Assembly: GCA_963725415.1 (NCBI GenBank)
Contig: CAVRZY010000306.1
Span: forward strand, 1-64,000
Reading direction: 5' to 3'
Source of the DNA: CAVRZY01 sp963725415
GTDB lineage: Bacteria > Acidobacteriota > Terriglobia > Bryobacterales > Bryobacteraceae
Length of the DNA: 64,000 bases
The notes beneath the pieces were generated by a model. It made no database searches and was not told where the DNA came from. It saw nothing but the letters and a program-made list of their open reading frames with translations. Shown here piece by piece: positions 62,753 to 64,000 of this stretch. Every line of letters starts with the position of its first letter. The first letter of the stretch is position 1. The translations under genes were made by a program, and so were the position numbers.

Positions 62753-64000
62753 ATGGAACAGACAAATCGACGACAATTCCTGAACCGCACCCTTGGGGGC
62801 GGCGCGGGTTTGCTGGGCGGCTCCCTGGCCTCCGGCCAAGAAAGACTCAGGGCCGGGAGGCGCCACCCGAACATCATCTTCATCTTGTGCGACGATCTGG
62901 GCTACGCGGACCTGAGCTGCTATGGGCAAGAGAAGTTCCGCACGCCCAACATCGATCGGCTGGCAGCGGAGGGCCTGCGCTTCACGGAAGGCTACTCCGG
63001 TTGTACCGTGTGCGCCCCCTCGCGCAGCGTGCTGATGACCGGATATCACATGGGCCACACCTCGGTCCGCAGCAACCCGGGCGGAGTGCCCATACTTCCT
63101 GAAGACGTCACCGTGGCCGAGGTGCTCAAGACGGCTGGCTATGCCACCGGCATGTTCGGTAAGTGGGGCCTGGGAGACATAGCGACTACCGGCGTTCCCT
63201 GGAAGCATGGGTTCGACGAGTTTTTCGGTTACCTTCACCAGGTTCACGCCCATTTCTATTACCCCGAGTTTCTCTACAAGAACGCGCAGGAATACCCGTT
63301 AGCGGGAAACCGGAACAAGCAGCGCACCACTTACTCCCACGACGCGATCGCCCAGCAAGCCTTGAACTTCATCCGCCAGCACAAAGACGCACCCTTCTTC
63401 TGCTACATGCCGTTCACCATCCCGCACTGGGAGCTGCTGGTGCCGGAGGATTCCCTGGCCGAATACCGCGGCAAATTTCCGGAACCGCCCCTGTTCGTCG
63501 ATCCCAAGGGCCACTACGCCGCGCAGGAGCACCCGCACGCCGCTTATGCCGCCATGATCACCCGCATGGACCGCGACGTCGGCCGGGTCATGGCGCTGCT
63601 AAGAGAACTCAAAATCGACGACAACACGATCGTCTTCTTCACCAGCGACAACGGTCCGGCCTTGCCGATCAAGGGCGACGATTTCTTCCGGAGCAAGGGG
63701 CCGCTGCGCGGGCACAAGCAGAATTTCTATGAAGGCGGGATTCGCGTGCCGTCGATTGTCCGTTGGCCCGGCAGAGTGCCCGCGGGAGCCGTGAGCGATC
63801 ATCCCTGGTACTTTGCCGACTTCATGCCCACGGCCGTCGAGCTGGCCGGCGCCAAAGCGCCCTCGGGACTGGACGGCATCTCGATCGTGCCGACTGTGCT
63901 GGGGGCCAGGGCCGTCGGCCGCGCCCAGCCAAAACACGAATTCATATACTGGGAGTTGCCTCGCTACGACGCCAAGCGCGGGGAGTTCTTTAAGGAGATT
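62753..64000 (+). CDS. Exported arylsulfatase-like type I sulfatase (3' end outside window)
   Basis: The first 416 residues of a sulfatase still open at the window end. ATG 62753 begins the Tat signal NRRQFLNRTLGGGAGLLGGSLA. IIFILCDDLGYADLSCYG carries the D-D metal ligands, CAPSR beginning at Cys87 is the formylglycine site, and GKWGLGD, FTIPHWE and TSDNGPALP complete the arylsulfatase-A-like set. The C-terminal domain is missing. It follows the arabinofuranosidase by 50 bases, suggesting action on sulfated arabinan or galactan side chains, though no specificity can be read. Confidence 0.92.
   Translation, partial: MEQTNRRQFLNRTLGGGAGLLGGSLASGQERLRAGRRHPNIIFILCDDLGYADLSCYGQEKFRTPNIDRLAAEGLRFTEGYSGCTVCAPSRSVLMTGYHMGHTSVRSNPGGVPILPEDVTVAEVLKTAGYATGMFGKWGLGDIATTGVPWKHGFDEFFGYLHQVHAHFYYPEFLYKNAQEYPLAGNRNKQRTTYSHDAIAQQALNFIRQHKDAPFFCYMPFTIPHWELLVPEDSLAEYRGKFPEPPLFVDPKGHYAAQEHPHAAYAAMITRMDRDVGRVMALLRELKIDDNTIVFFTSDNGPALPIKGDDFFRSKGPLRGHKQNFYEGGIRVPSIVRWPGRVPAGAVSDHPWYFADFMPTAVELAGAKAPSGLDGISIVPTVLGARAVGRAQPKHEFIYWELPRYDAKRGEFFKEI

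Noticed and set aside
1..64000. CRISPR array or defence island
   Set aside because: No regularly spaced direct repeats, Cas, restriction-modification or CBASS-like genes were seen. The TA modules and kinase relic alone do not justify a defence-system claim.

Overview
The window looks like a chromosomal segment of an Acidobacteriota member, most likely Bryobacterales/Solibacteraceae. The best clue is three copies of the TIGR03437 'Solibacter-type' C-terminal domain. High GC, many Tat-exported Gfo/Idh/MocA-type and sulfatase proteins, DUF3467 next to an unusual EF-P, and RWA-repeat basic proteins agree with this. No rRNA, CRISPR array or replication origin was seen. There is one tRNA, tRNA-Ser(CGA).

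Layout. 1-1.3 kb: complete IS5/IS1182-like insertion sequence with 16-bp terminal repeats. 1.4-5.0 kb: sugar operon (Gfo/Idh/MocA dehydrogenase, RhaT-like symporter, NanE-NanK fusion). 5.1-14 kb: C-methyltransferase, GNAT, a very large secreted glycosidase-like protein, sulfatase and sugar isomerase. 14-16.5 kb: recN, a Phd/PIN toxin-antitoxin (TA) pair with a YefM-like operator, tRNA-Ser. 16.5-25.3 kb: accessory zone with an integrase remnant at the tRNA, a double-thioredoxin protein, three TIGR03437 genes or fragments, a transposase fragment and a basic repeat protein. 25.3-34.5 kb: GT-C glycosyltransferase, second sulfatase, hydrolase, apiosidase-like glycosidase, alcohol dehydrogenase/SDR pair, MazEF. 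34.5-41.9 kb: second GT-C protein, DUF3467, EF-P, GH127-like, EAL-HDOD, aldo/keto reductase. 41.9-50 kb: FG-GAP/PmoA-like protein, old-yellow-enzyme reductase, second Gfo/Idh/MocA, GH50-like glycosidase. 50-54 kb: HEPN-MNT pair, broken protein kinase, mannonate dehydratase-like gene, AbrB-VapC. 54-59 kb: a three-gene cluster of two paralogous deacetylase-like proteins around a DUF5009/HGSNAT-like acyltransferase. 59-64 kb: broken beta-helix gene, secreted MBL-fold protein, GH51 arabinofuranosidase, third sulfatase running off the window.

How it fits together. The genes describe saprophytic breakdown of decorated plant or microbial polysaccharides. Secreted sulfatases and glycosidases (GH127, GH51, GH140-like, GH50-like) release sugars, which dehydrogenases, isomerases, an epimerase-kinase and a mannonate dehydratase-like enzyme would process. 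Four TA modules and several decayed mobile or secreted genes lie between these catabolic units.

Caveat. At least sixteen otherwise intact genes are broken by single-base indels, with the protein continuing perfectly in the next frame. I read most of these as sequencing or assembly errors and annotate the genes across them.
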